DNA from: Beroe forskalii | Taxonomy: Eukaryota > Ctenophora > Nuda > Beroida > Beroidae | Reading direction: 5' to 3' | DNA: 64,000 bases | Assembly: GCA_011033025.1 (NCBI GenBank) | Contig: WFMF01000344.1 | Coordinates: 124,001-188,000, forward strand | Part shown: positions 1 through 10,507 of the stretch, piece after piece | Layout of the letters: every line of letters begins with the position of its first letter | Numbering within the stretch: the first letter of the stretch is position 1 | Made by a program: the position numbers and the translations under genes | Notes under the pieces: model-generated | Database searches by the model: none | What the model was told of the DNA's origin: nothing | The model's input: only the letters and a program-made list of their open reading frames with translations

Positions 1-341
1 TATGCAACTTTTTGATATGAACTAGGAATTTGTACCTATAATAATTTATCAGCCCTTATTTAACCAGGCCTTAGAGACCAAATGTGCTTTTCAATTTTAT
101 TCAAGGGTTGAAAGGGCCAAATAAAGTGGGGACAGTTGAATTAAGGGCCAAATGATCTCAAGCCCAAACATTTGCATTAATATTATGTGACAGGTTATTC
201 ACATGAGTAGTCCTTATATTCTACAATCCTGTTGAAATCCCTATCAAGCACTAATAATGAAGTAGTAAATCATAAACCAGGTGTTTCATTGAGCATAATC
301 ATGAAACATAATTAGTGATTTTCTAAAATAGATTCTTTCAG

Positions 342-3300
342 ATTGATACAAAAACAGGTGATCAGAATATGCCATTGAACATGAGTGTGGTACTACTAAG
401 TGACATGACACTTACACCAGACCCTGATATAAAGAGTCTCCCAAGAAATTCAGAAACAGAGAACAATGAGGAAATGGTGAATGACATACTTGGAGATCTC
501 CAATCAAAATTAGAATCAATAGATGGACAACAAAGTGGTAATTGCATTGAACAGAGTGTTTTTAATAATTCACTTATCATCATTTTACAAATTTTCATCT
601 GTCAATATGATTACAATTAATTGATTACATTGTCAGTATCAACACATACCTAAAATGATAGGTTATCTAGATAAAAACTATTACCAACATCCATTACTAG
701 GTCTTCGTGAAACATTTCTTAACTCTCTGATGAGCGAAATTTCTATTGAAGATGCCCCAGAAAATATGGAGTTAAATCTATACATGAAACCTTCTGTTGA
801 TATTGTAAGTCAAATAAACTGTATTAGCATTGAGAAAAAGCATTAAATTGAGGGACATAAAGTGTACTCAAATAAGTATGATCGTTCAGTTATTTTCTGC
901 CATTTGTTATCAGAAATGTATATGTGAACAGAAGCAGATATTTTTGTAAAATACCAAGTTCTTTGATAATGAACTCATAGGGTGATTCAGGGAAAAGTAG
1001 GATGGTAGATCAAAAAACTGGGAGGCAGACAGCAGTGAAATATGAGTGTTCTGAATATGATCCAGGAAGGGCAATATGGAAATCATCATGTCATACAGTT
1101 TACAACACAGAGTATCCTTCAAGTGGAGTTATGTGTTTATGCAACCACAATACTAGCTTTGCTGTACTAATGGTACAAAAATACCTTACTTATGTTTAAC
1201 AAATTGAATGATTCAACCACTTATTTATCTGAGCATCAACACATTAATAGACTAATTATGTTAAATTATCAATATCTAAAAAGTGTTGAAAATCTTTTGT
1301 TTATAACATTATCACCACATTGTTCCCTATTTAGTCTGCATCAGAGATAGACAGAGGATATGCAGAAGCACAGAGTTATCTAACATATGTATTCCTTGGA
1401 CTGTCAGTAGGATGCCTCATTCTAACACTTATTATGTTGCTTGCAGCAAAACCTCTTCGAGCAACAAGAACTGCTAAAGTGAACATCTGTTTCACTATAG
1501 CACTTCTACTGGCTTCAATATTATTCCTGGTCCAAGATGTCTTTATTAAAGCAGACAATTCTGGAATCATCAAAATGGTTTGTTTTATAATAATTTAAAC
1601 ACTACAAATGTAATTGATCAATTTGAATGATTAACCTACTATACTTGTCATATTTATTTGCATCCTTTCCTAGGTATGAGTAACAGCTGACATGTCAAGT
1701 ATAATCTATGGATATTTATCAATATTCTCAATGCTGGAATGCATTGATTTTCAAGATTAAATAATAAGTAAGCAACTTTTCATGTGACACCTTCCTAGAA
1801 AAGCACGGCATGCGTGATTTATGCTATGATACAGCACTATATCTGGCTTGTTGTATTTTGCTGGATGTTGATTGAGGGAATCCTTATGTATCTATCATTA
1901 GTACAGGTGTTTGGTTCTCATATATCAATGTATATGATCAAGTTCAATCTATTCACATGGAGTAAGTAAATTTAATTTCAACCTATTATCTTTTAATACT
2001 ATTGCCTAGGGTCTATACCAAGGCATTACCTAGCTGAATAGAGATATTATCATATGCATACCTTCATGACATCAACAGATCAACTATAGTAATGAATAAT
2101 ATCTTCAGGGCATCTTATTGATACATAGGCAGTAGGCACATGGGAGGCATTCCATAATGGAGATTGGTGATATAAATTTATTAGTAGAGACACAGACAAT
2201 TTTAAATGAATTTTTTAATGCCAGTTAAACACACTTCCCATTTTATCCCAATTTTATTGGCAGTTCTAATTCTTAACCTTTTTTCTATGTGTCTCTACTT
2301 ACAGTACTTTTCATATATGATTTACTATACCTACTGTAGAGCTTAATATAAACTATTTCAGGTACAGCCATTCCCTTTCCCTTCATTGGGTATTATGCTT
2401 TCACCAAATCATTTACAATTGGAGACCTCACACTTACTGACCATGGGTATATTGCGGATACAATGTGTTTCATACGTCCAGGAACCATTCCTTTCTATAT
2501 CTTATTTTTCCTACCACTATGCCTGGTCATAATTACAAATTGTATCTTCTTTGTCCTGGTACTGAGGGTTATTAAGAACTCAAAATCATCTGCTGATCTA
2601 TCAGATAAGGAACTTCTTTTGGTAAGAATATAATCAATTTTCTACATTTGCTATAGATAACCATCAGATCTGATTTCAATACCTGATTATCTTCTTTGTA
2701 GAACAGACATCTTTGTTAAAGTCAATCACCAGCTATCAAATAGAATGGAACTTCTGACAACAACACAAAACAACAATTATTTCAGCGACAATTGAAAGCT
2801 GCTGTTGGTGTCATGGTACTTCTAGGAACTGGCTGGTTCTTTGGGATATTCATGCAAATACCTCAACCAGAATTTCAAGTCATGATGCAGTATATATTCA
2901 TTCTTCTTAATAGCACACAGGTTATTTATAACTTTGAGTGAATCAAACTTTGATATCATAGTGGGATATCAAATTAATTTAAAGCACAGCTGTGCCAATT
3001 GAAACATTTTAAACTTTCAAAATAAAAGGGTCAAAATAACACATTGGTTGATTGAAAGGATTTGATCAATCAAACAACTTCAATCAACTTCAATCAATTC
3101 CAGCCCTCACAACTGAAATCAACTGATAGATATTGATCTTCAAAAACCTCTTGAGTTATTACAGTGGCATTCATTAAATTCTACCCAGAAATATGAACTT
3201 GTTGTATTATGAGCAATCTTTCCTACTCATCACTGTCAAAACCCAGGGATGCTTTGTGTTCTTATGCTATATCATATTGAATGAACAAGTGACAACATAC

Positions 3301-3438
3301 TGGCTTCATAGATTTGGTTTTAAAGACAAGGATTCAGCTAAGTCCTCACAAGCGAAAACACAAACCAATGCTCTACCAAAAAACACTGATGCAAAATACG
3401 AATTTCCTGCTAGATCACAAGATAATGTTCAGATATGA
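342..3438 (+). CDS. Adhesion G-protein-coupled receptor, 3' part (GPS + 7TM)
   Basis: Eight exons join in frame: 342-537, 662-804, 981-1172, 1335-1577, 1799-1961, 2362-2621, 2786-2920, 3247-3438 (507 codons plus stop), all with GT-AG introns. Exon 3 encodes a GPS: a Cys-rich stretch ending CLCNHNTSFAVLM, where autoproteolysis would fall between Asn and Thr after the His. TM1 and TM2 lie in exon 4. TM3 in exon 5 carries the family signature HYIWLVVFCWMLIEG. TM4-TM5 with the ECL2 Cys (DTMCFIRPG) are in exon 6, TM6 (LKAAVGVMVLLGTGWFFG) in exon 7, TM7 (GCFVFLCYIILNEQV) in exon 8. The cytoplasmic tail is only about 45 residues. Family knowledge: surface receptors with a self-cleaved N-terminal fragment and tethered agonist. 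The 5' end is not visible; the first exon enters in phase 0 from sequence before the window or an unrecognised exon. An AATAAA lies about 50 bases past the stop. Confidence 0.93.
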
Positions 3439-3781
3439 GAACAAACTAAGGGGGAGAACAAAGAATATAATATTTCTAGCATAGAACTAAATAAAACATG
3501 GCATTATAGTATTTTGTTAGATTTTGGATCGTTATTCTTTTGAACATCCTAACTAAGTAATCAAATGCTAATATAACAGCTGTTTCTGAAGGTTTCAGTC
3601 ACTTCCCCTGAGATATATATTTGATGATTGGACTGTTTCATTGAGATAATCGAAAATATATATTTTTGCAAAAATAACTGACTCTGTTTCGAATTGAATT
3701 GATTCAATAGGCAGAACTAGCACTTAGCAAAATGATTTTTTTGTATTTTTTGATAATTAAGCATGCAATGCTCCGTGCTAT

Positions 3782-4680
3782 TCCTAAGCCCGCAAAGGTG
3801 CGCGTACGCGCGCGGCGCCGCGCTTCTCTGCTCTGAGGAAGCGCGCCGCACAACACAAACAGGAAAATGCGTGTTTAGAAAAACTTGTTATGCCTGCATA
3901 GCATACTAGCATAGCTTATGTCTTTGTACGCGCGCGGCGTGGCGCTTCTCTGAGGAAGCGCGCTGCGCAACGCAAACAGGTACGTCTCCCATGTAAACGG
4001 GAGCCTTCATTATCTATGACAATGACGTCACTCAGAAAAATATAATTAAGCGCACCTAGCGCTTTAAGCATTAGGGTTAGGGTTCTGATTAGGGTCAGGA
4101 TTTGTTAGGTTCAGGGTTAGGATTAAGGTTAGGGTTTTGGTTAGGGCAATGGTTAGGTTTAGGATACAGAAAAATTGACGTTTAGATCTGTGACGTCACT
4201 CAGAGCCGTTTATATGGGAGAGATACCCGCAAACAGGAATATACGTGTTTCGACGGGGCCGGGGGCGCGGGCGATGTCCGTCCCTTTCTTCTGTGGAACG
4301 TTGCGCCGCGCGCGAGGGTAGTGTAACATCCTACGAATACGTGTTAAGCAAAACAAGTACGCGCCACACGGCACAAACGAGGATATATGTGTTTAGTAGC
4401 AGACCTGACCTCCTCGCGCGCGCGCGCACCACGACTCGCAGATTGAAAATTAGAAATTTAAAACAATGGGTCCGACGCGACGTCAGACAATCAATGTTTT
4501 GTATTTTAATATTGCAATGTAATTTAATGTGGCAATGCAAACGCTGCACTGCATACTCACACCCTTCCTAAGCCCGCATAGGTGTGTGTACGCGCGCGCG
4601 CGCGGCGCTTCCCTGTTCTGAGGAGTGAGGAAGCGCGCCGCGCGACGATAACATAACAGGGATATACGTGTTTAGCAACT
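3782..4680. repeat. Cluster of GC-rich dispersed repeats (family A and B)
   Basis: At least three copies of a unit that starts CCTAAGCCCGCA(T)AGGTG, runs through alternating CGCG tracts to GAAGCGCGC and ends near AACAGG..ATACGTGTTTAG lie at about 3782-3880, 3900-3980 and 4563-4680. A second unit (GTGGAACGTTGCG...GTAACATCCTACG) lies at 4292-4342. Related copies occur at 20640-20775, 31055-31162, 57957-58070, 58225-58327 and 58436-58470. The local GC content is far above the surroundings. They look like fragments of a mobile or satellite-like family; no coding potential is seen. Confidence 0.7.
3985..4221. mobile_element. MITE-like element with internal telomeric repeats
   Basis: Terminal inverted repeats TCTCCCATGTAAACGG (3985-4000) and CCGTTTATATGGGAGA (4206-4221) bound a 237-bp element. 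It sits inside a GC-rich repeat: the motif GCAAACAGG occurs on both sides. The interior (about 4070-4165) is a degenerate TTAGGG array. A TGACGTCACTCAGA motif lies near both ends in direct orientation. There is no coding region. The telomeric interior may have been captured or may help the element replicate; that is inference. Confidence 0.7.
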
Positions 4681-5328
4681 CACAACGGTACGGCGTACAC
4701 ATAAGTAAACAACCTTTGAAAGGATTTGGATGAAATTCTATGATTTATCATTAATAATTTCAAAATATAAAAACTCTCAAGCATACACGTTTTCTTTCAT
4801 CAAATACCTTTTTTAATGAACCAATTTTCGGAATATTACAATGTACTGCCTATTGTGATGATGCAGATGTACTTTATTGGCTCTTTGTTACCTGGCACTT
4901 GTTGCCCACTTTAGAATGCTGGTTATATATATAGTGTGGCAGGTTGATCCAAGTGCAATGATATGTAAATATTGCTTGCTTCATAAGAAGAAGCTTGCTT
5001 CATGTGTTGTATAAGTTACCTGAATGTCATTATATAACATTGATAAATGATTATGGTACCTAAATCGTGATATTGGACCAATGGACCTTGAATTGGGTTT
5101 TTGACAATTAATCAAGAATAAACGGGTATTACTGGTTATTCTTGAACCAAAAATCCTTGGTTTGGCAACTGGTTGCAGAATTTGTGACCAAGGGGCACAA
5201 TGGTTCGAAATTGGTCTCAATTTTGTCCTTAGGGACAGATAAAGTGGCAAGAAAAATAAAAGCCAATAATGTGGGAGACTGGACAGTGTCAATTGTTCAG
5301 TCTTGAGGACAATTTTCCAGGTGTAGGA

Positions 5329-5501
5329 AATTTCATCTCACAACATTTCATATCAGGACACTTCATCTCCCCTCCTGACCCTAACCATAACCATAACCAG
5401 AGCACTAACTCTAACCCAAACTTTAACCCTAATCCTAACCAAGACCCTTACCTTGCATAGGGTTGACATATTGTGAGATTAAGTGTCGTGAGATGAAATG
5501 T
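5329..5501. mobile_element. Second MITE-like element with internal telomeric repeats
   Basis: Imperfect inverted ends, ATTTCATCTCACAACATTT at 5329 and AAGTGTCGTGAGATGAAATG at 5481, bound a 173-bp element. Its core (about 5375-5450) is a degenerate CCCTAA array, the opposite strand orientation to the element at 3985. The ends differ in sequence from that element, so this is a separate family with the same architecture. Confidence 0.6.
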
Positions 5502-5632
5502 TCATTCCCCATTTTACCCACTGTGAGTTGCTTCTGATTGTAAAAACTGTTGAATTCTAGATTATTCCAAATATTTGATGTGTTTATGATAGAAGTTATT
5601 GATAAGTTAATGAAACATTTATTTGAGGTATC

Positions 5633-8600
5633 ATGAGCTTTAGAAGATTGGTATTCTTGAGTTTTGGTGTATTAGTTGGGTATCTGTTGTGTAAGATTGA
5701 CTGGCAATTTCAGCAAGTTGGATGGACTACTACACTCAACATAACTGGGTCTTCAATTACATTTAGTAGAAATAAAGACATGATATTAGTAGCAGAGGGA
5801 AAGGCAACTGCAGAAGATTTTTTGAAGGCTTTAGGATGGTCACATACTCATGACAGATATGTGCAAATTTGCTTGTATCGCCTTTTATCCCAAGGAAAGT
5901 TGTCTGAAACATTTCCAGTCAATGAAAAATCTTTTCAGTTAGATTTCAGAAGCAAACAATTAGATTTGATAGAGAATTCCAAGGAATGTTACAGCAGATT
6001 ATCAAGAGAAGAGTTACAGCAAGCAGCAGCTTACATTGATGGAATAAATTTCTACTTAGAATCAAGTCCTCGTCCTATTGAATTCATCCTATTGAACTAT
6101 TTCCCAGATCCATTTACCATCATTGATATTCTTACTATTCAGAAATTTATAGCATTTGCTGGTCTCAATGATATCAATTTACAAGTGGAAAAGCTAATAT
6201 TAGAAATCATAAGAGAAACTGGTCAATCTGGCTTTCTGAAAGAATTATTTTACCCTCATCTTAATAACATCACCCAGGAACACATAGAAATTTATGAGTC
6301 TTTGAAGGATTTTAGGGCCCTAGCTGATCATGAAACTGCTCATATTCCTAAAATAACTAATAGTAATAACTGGGTTGTTGCAGGCAAGCTTTCTAAAACA
6401 GGCTTTCCCTTAATGGGTTCTGACCCTCATATGGACATCATAAAATTGCCTAATATATTTTATGAAAGTCACTATGTTGCTGATGGCTTAAGAGTTTTTG
6501 GATTATCACCTGTTGGTGTTCCTGTTATGTTATTTGGAAAGACCCAAAACATCTCTTTCTCAATCACATTTGGTATGCTTGATATGGCTGACTATTATAT
6601 TGAAAATATAAAGGATAAAAGTTATGAAAGAAACGGGGATTTCTTCCCCTTAAAAGAAAGAACTGCTGTAATACAAGATCAGGTTGTCTTCTTTTATGAA
6701 ACATCTGATGGCCACATCATAGAAAGAAATTTGGAAGCTTCTGGAGAACCTATATCTACAGGAAAATATCTATCTATCAAATATCCAATGAGTCCAGAAG
6801 GTGACTTAGCAAATTCAAAGATATTCAATATAGTGATGGAAAAGAGTATTTTTCGCTGCATGGAACTGGTTAGACATAATACACTGGGCACCAACTTTTT
6901 GTTCGCTGATGTAAAAGGAAACATTGCATATCAACAGGTATTTTCAATTGGTAAATCTTTATAAATAATTATGTGATAAATAATATCAATACTGGAGTGT
7001 TATAATAATGTTTGAACTGAAAGAAATTGATACATACAAAAGAAAAAATTTCCTTATGAATATTTCTGACTATTATGTAACCTTTTTCCAGGGAGGTATG
7101 GTTCCTTTAAGGTTATCTACTGGACTTCTTCCCTTACCTGCCTGGAAAACAGAAAATCTTTGGAATGGCTACGTTGCAGATGAAGATTATCACTCTTTGG
7201 TCAATCCTGAGGAGGGATTTATAGCTACAGCAAATGATTTGATCCAGGCCGAGGGCAAACCAATTGTATCAACCTTTTCTGCTCTTCCAAACAGGATAAA
7301 TCGGTAACTGAATCAAAATTTGCGTTTCAATTTAATAACTTAATTATTCATCCAGGATCGTTCTAACTTTTTTCTTCTCTGTTTCGCTATCTAATCGGTA
7401 TCTTGTTCAATATTTCTCACTTTTATTTTTTGATATTTTATAATAGGCCCTATAATATCATATCGTAAATTGTAACATTTTTGGCTATATGACCAATGTT
7501 ACCGAAATCCAATTGATCCACTACTAGTCTTAATCCTAATAATCTCTGTATCTCCCTAATTTAGTCATAATCTACCTGAATAGCTTTGCTTTTCTGCAGG
7601 ATTACTGAATTACTGAAAAGTAAGGAAAAGTTCGATACTGAGGACTTCAAGAATTTCCAGTCTGACACGTACTCTAAGTTAGCTGAGCAGTCAGTTCCGC
7701 TCTTTCTTCAATACCTCGGAGATTCAGGTAACAAATGCGAATGTGATTCAGAAGTGGTACTTGAGCCCTCCCATATGAAACATCAAATATCTTAATTTTC
7801 TGGGGTCAAAATGACTTTGCGGAGAAATGGATTAAATGTGAGTACTCACATTTAATCCATTTCTCCGCAACTTGACTTGTGTGGCATAAGTATGGATAAG
7901 TGGTAACTTATTTTTTGGACGTCAAATTAATTAATTTGACGTCCCAAAAATAACATACCACTTATCCATACTAATGCCACACAAGTCAAGTTTACGTTTG
8001 CTTGACTCTCTTCTATTAAAATTAAGTAAATTTTTGTTTCCTACTTTCCTAGAAATTGAAAATGAGTTGCGGACCTGGGATTTCTTTGCTACCACGGATT
8101 CCAACGCTGCAGCCTTCTTCGACATTCTTCATTCGAACTTTTGTCAGAGAATTCTACTCCAATTCTTTTGCAAAGGTACATATTTTAGGTGGTGTATTTT
8201 AAACTTGTAATTAGGCAGTCTCAATTTAGCAAATTTTCCCCTTCAATTTGCCGTCTCATGAGATCAGCAATTATGAGTAAATGTTCAAATGAACATGTTA
8301 CATATGGTATGTCGACTTTCGTGTGCCCTCATTTATCAGCTTGCTGATTAACAATTGAACTGTGAACAATGAAATTCTAATTAGCATTGTAACCCATTAT
8401 ATTAAATTCTATTACATTCAATGAAATGTTCACCAACTTTTAGTAATTGAAACATTAAAATATATAATGTAATACACTGTAAATGTATTCTTCTTTGTTT
8501 CAATTATTTGTGGGAGAGGGAATTTGAAATAGACCAAAACTTGATTACCTAACGAGTTTGGTCTACACATGATAAGAATTCAACGACGTCAGAGGTTTCT

Positions 8601-10139
8601 GCGTATCCTGCATACAGTCAAAATATCTTGACAAATTAATCATCCTCATAACATCTCACTTTTACTTCGTCAGAAAGGGTTGAAAAGTATTGGAAGTATG
8701 CCAACTATCCGATGAGAAAGATGGTTCACCACATTCTGGAGTCACGAAACACGACGATTCTGAGCGAAGACGTGTTCAGGGATAGTCTCAGACAATCTCT
8801 CGAGCAGTATAAGGTACTAGATGACTTTTAAGATTCTAGAAACCTACGTTGTTTTCATCGGTGTTCATAATAAACAAAAACTTGCTTGATTGGGCCTATA
8901 TTGGTCTAGAGTTCAAGACCCTCGCCCTTTGGGTCTAAAACCAGATACCAAAGGGCGATCCCTCGGATTGCGCCCCCGCAAAGTATCCTGAAATGGACCT
9001 GATATGCGTGTGACAATTGATTTTGTAACCGGTTGAGCATTTTGAAGTTTTTATGAATCGGGGCTGAACTTCAAAGATCTACAGTTTGACGCTATCGAAT
9101 GATCTCTAAATTCCAACGTCTTCCTGTCACCCTCTCATAAAACCTCCTATGTCTGTGAATAAAACACTCACTACTCAGGGTGAGACGTACGGTGACGTAA
9201 TGCAGGCATCTTTCAAGAACATTGCTCTGGGGGGTCTGCTTCCTGCCTGGACAGGGTGAGAAGTCCTGTAGATACAGTGTCATTATATTCCTCACTACAC
9301 ACCCTCCTCCGTCATTATCCGGCCATCCCACCTCATCCGGCCATCCCACCTCATTTCAAACCCCACCTCATTTCACACCCCACCCCATTCCACACCCCAC
9401 CCCATTCCACGCCCTTCCCCATTCCACCTTATCCCCCACACCCACTCCACATTATACCCACTCCATTCCACCTCATTTCAGATCTCCATAATCAGCCTGT
9501 CGACCTCGGTCCAGGCTCTCTTTTTATAATATCAAATGACGTTACTAAGCTAATCTTGGTACTATCTTATACAGTTTTCTGCGTGTGAAATACTGTACTC
9601 AAAAAGTAGAGACTTCCAAATCAAATAAAAACTTGATAACCGCAGGGTGGACTCCATTCCACATCCTACGAACCACTGCGTGGACTGTGTTAAGGTGGGG
9701 CAGCACAAGACTGGAGTCCTTCACGAGCAAATCTTCATTTCCCAGGTTAGTGGGGACCGCGTTAATTGATAGATAAGTGAAAAATATTTTAGCAATAGCT
9801 GGTGTTTAATCAGAAAGTTCTAAGTTCCCTGCGATCAGATATAATAATCAATAATCAATATCTGTCATGAACTTAGGATTTTTAAAATTTAGAATCAGAA
9901 ATATTATCCATTTGAAGAAGTTTGATGGTCTAGCTCGGATTTCCAGAAAGAACCTACAAGATGTACAAGAGGAGGTTGTATATCAATCTTTGCAGGCGTG
10001 GCGCATGGTTACGGACATGTCGAGTGACGTGATAGAGACTATATTACCGGGGGGTCCCAGTGGGAATATCCTCAGTAACTTCTACATGCGGGAGATAGAC
10101 CTGTGGCTGAGCGACACCTACAAGAGCAATCAGATATGA
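5633..10139 (+). CDS. Penicillin acylase (penicillin amidase) family Ntn hydrolase
   Basis: Eight exons give a complete 742-residue protein: 5633-6937, 7092-7303, 7600-7727, 8053-8175, 8674-8813, 9179-9255, 9646-9745, 9996-10139, all GT-AG and phase-compatible. Residues 3-21 are a hydrophobic signal peptide or anchor. The hallmark is SNNWVVAGKL with Ser244, the expected autocatalytic cleavage site and N-terminal nucleophile of the beta chain, followed by GFPLMGSDPHM, matching the family's GxPLL(A/G)NDPH motif. The Tyr-Gly-Asp of exon 6 and the C-terminal PGGPSGN match the end of the family domain. Known members hydrolyse amide bonds such as beta-lactam side chains or acyl-homoserine lactones; substrate here is unknown. 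The start ATG at 5633 gives the signal sequence. Introns carry palindromes (7818-7992), a MITE relic near 8900-9010 and a C-rich repeat (9293-9480). Members are mostly bacterial, so an animal gene with seven introns suggests old acquisition. Confidence 0.93.
7818..7992. repeat. Two adjacent palindromes inside an intron
   Basis: 7818-7869 is a perfect 52-bp palindrome centred on GTAC. It abuts a second, near-perfect palindrome at about 7869-7992 with arms of roughly 50 bp (outer edge AACTTGACTTG / CAAGTCAAGTT) around an AT-rich centre. Both lie in intron 3 of the penicillin acylase gene. They look like foldback elements; no repeat copy is seen elsewhere in the window. Confidence 0.85.
8895..9010 (-). 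mobile_element. Degenerate relative of the 30878 MITE
   Basis: On the minus strand this stretch resembles the element at 30878-30990: ATATCAGGTCCATTTCAGGAT near one end, then GGGCGAGGGTCTTGAAC further in. It sits in intron 5 of the penicillin acylase gene. The ends are decayed. Confidence 0.4.
9293..9480 (+). repeat. C-rich short tandem repeat
   Basis: Degenerate tandem repeats of about 15 bp (CCACCCCATTCCACA-like) fill the start of intron 6 of the penicillin acylase gene. Reading frames through it give only Pro/His/Ser-rich low-complexity peptides. Confidence 0.8.
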
Positions 10140-10507
10140 TAGATCTTGAATCACACGAAGAATAGGCGGTTAAACGTCATTAAATTACTGTTTTGAGCTA
10201 TGATAATGACGTCATGAGCTCAGCTTATTTTTTTCTTATCAGAGGCGTCCCGAGAACTGAACTTCAGATTATTTGAATTAATATCTCAGTTTTAATAACA
10301 TGTCTTTCGATTATTTATTTATTTTGTTATCTGTTATATACGAATATTAAAGTGTAATTTGTAAAGTTGTAAGATTATGTATGTCAGAAAGAAAATGGAG
10401 TATAGCTTTAGGTTGGCATATTAGCTCTATCAATTAACATGTGAAATTAATCTTATTATAATCAAGTATACTGTCAATCTGCAGTTAAACTGTTGATGAA
10501 TTTCAAC
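10140..10507. other. AT-rich 3' flank of the acylase gene
   Basis: This is the probable 3' UTR and intergenic DNA between the acylase stop codon and the foldback element. I see no gene or repeat in it. Confidence 0.5.

Noticed and set aside
3985..5501. A chromosome end or telomere
   Set aside because: The TTAGGG-type arrays are short, degenerate, in both orientations, enclosed in inverted repeats and surrounded by genes.
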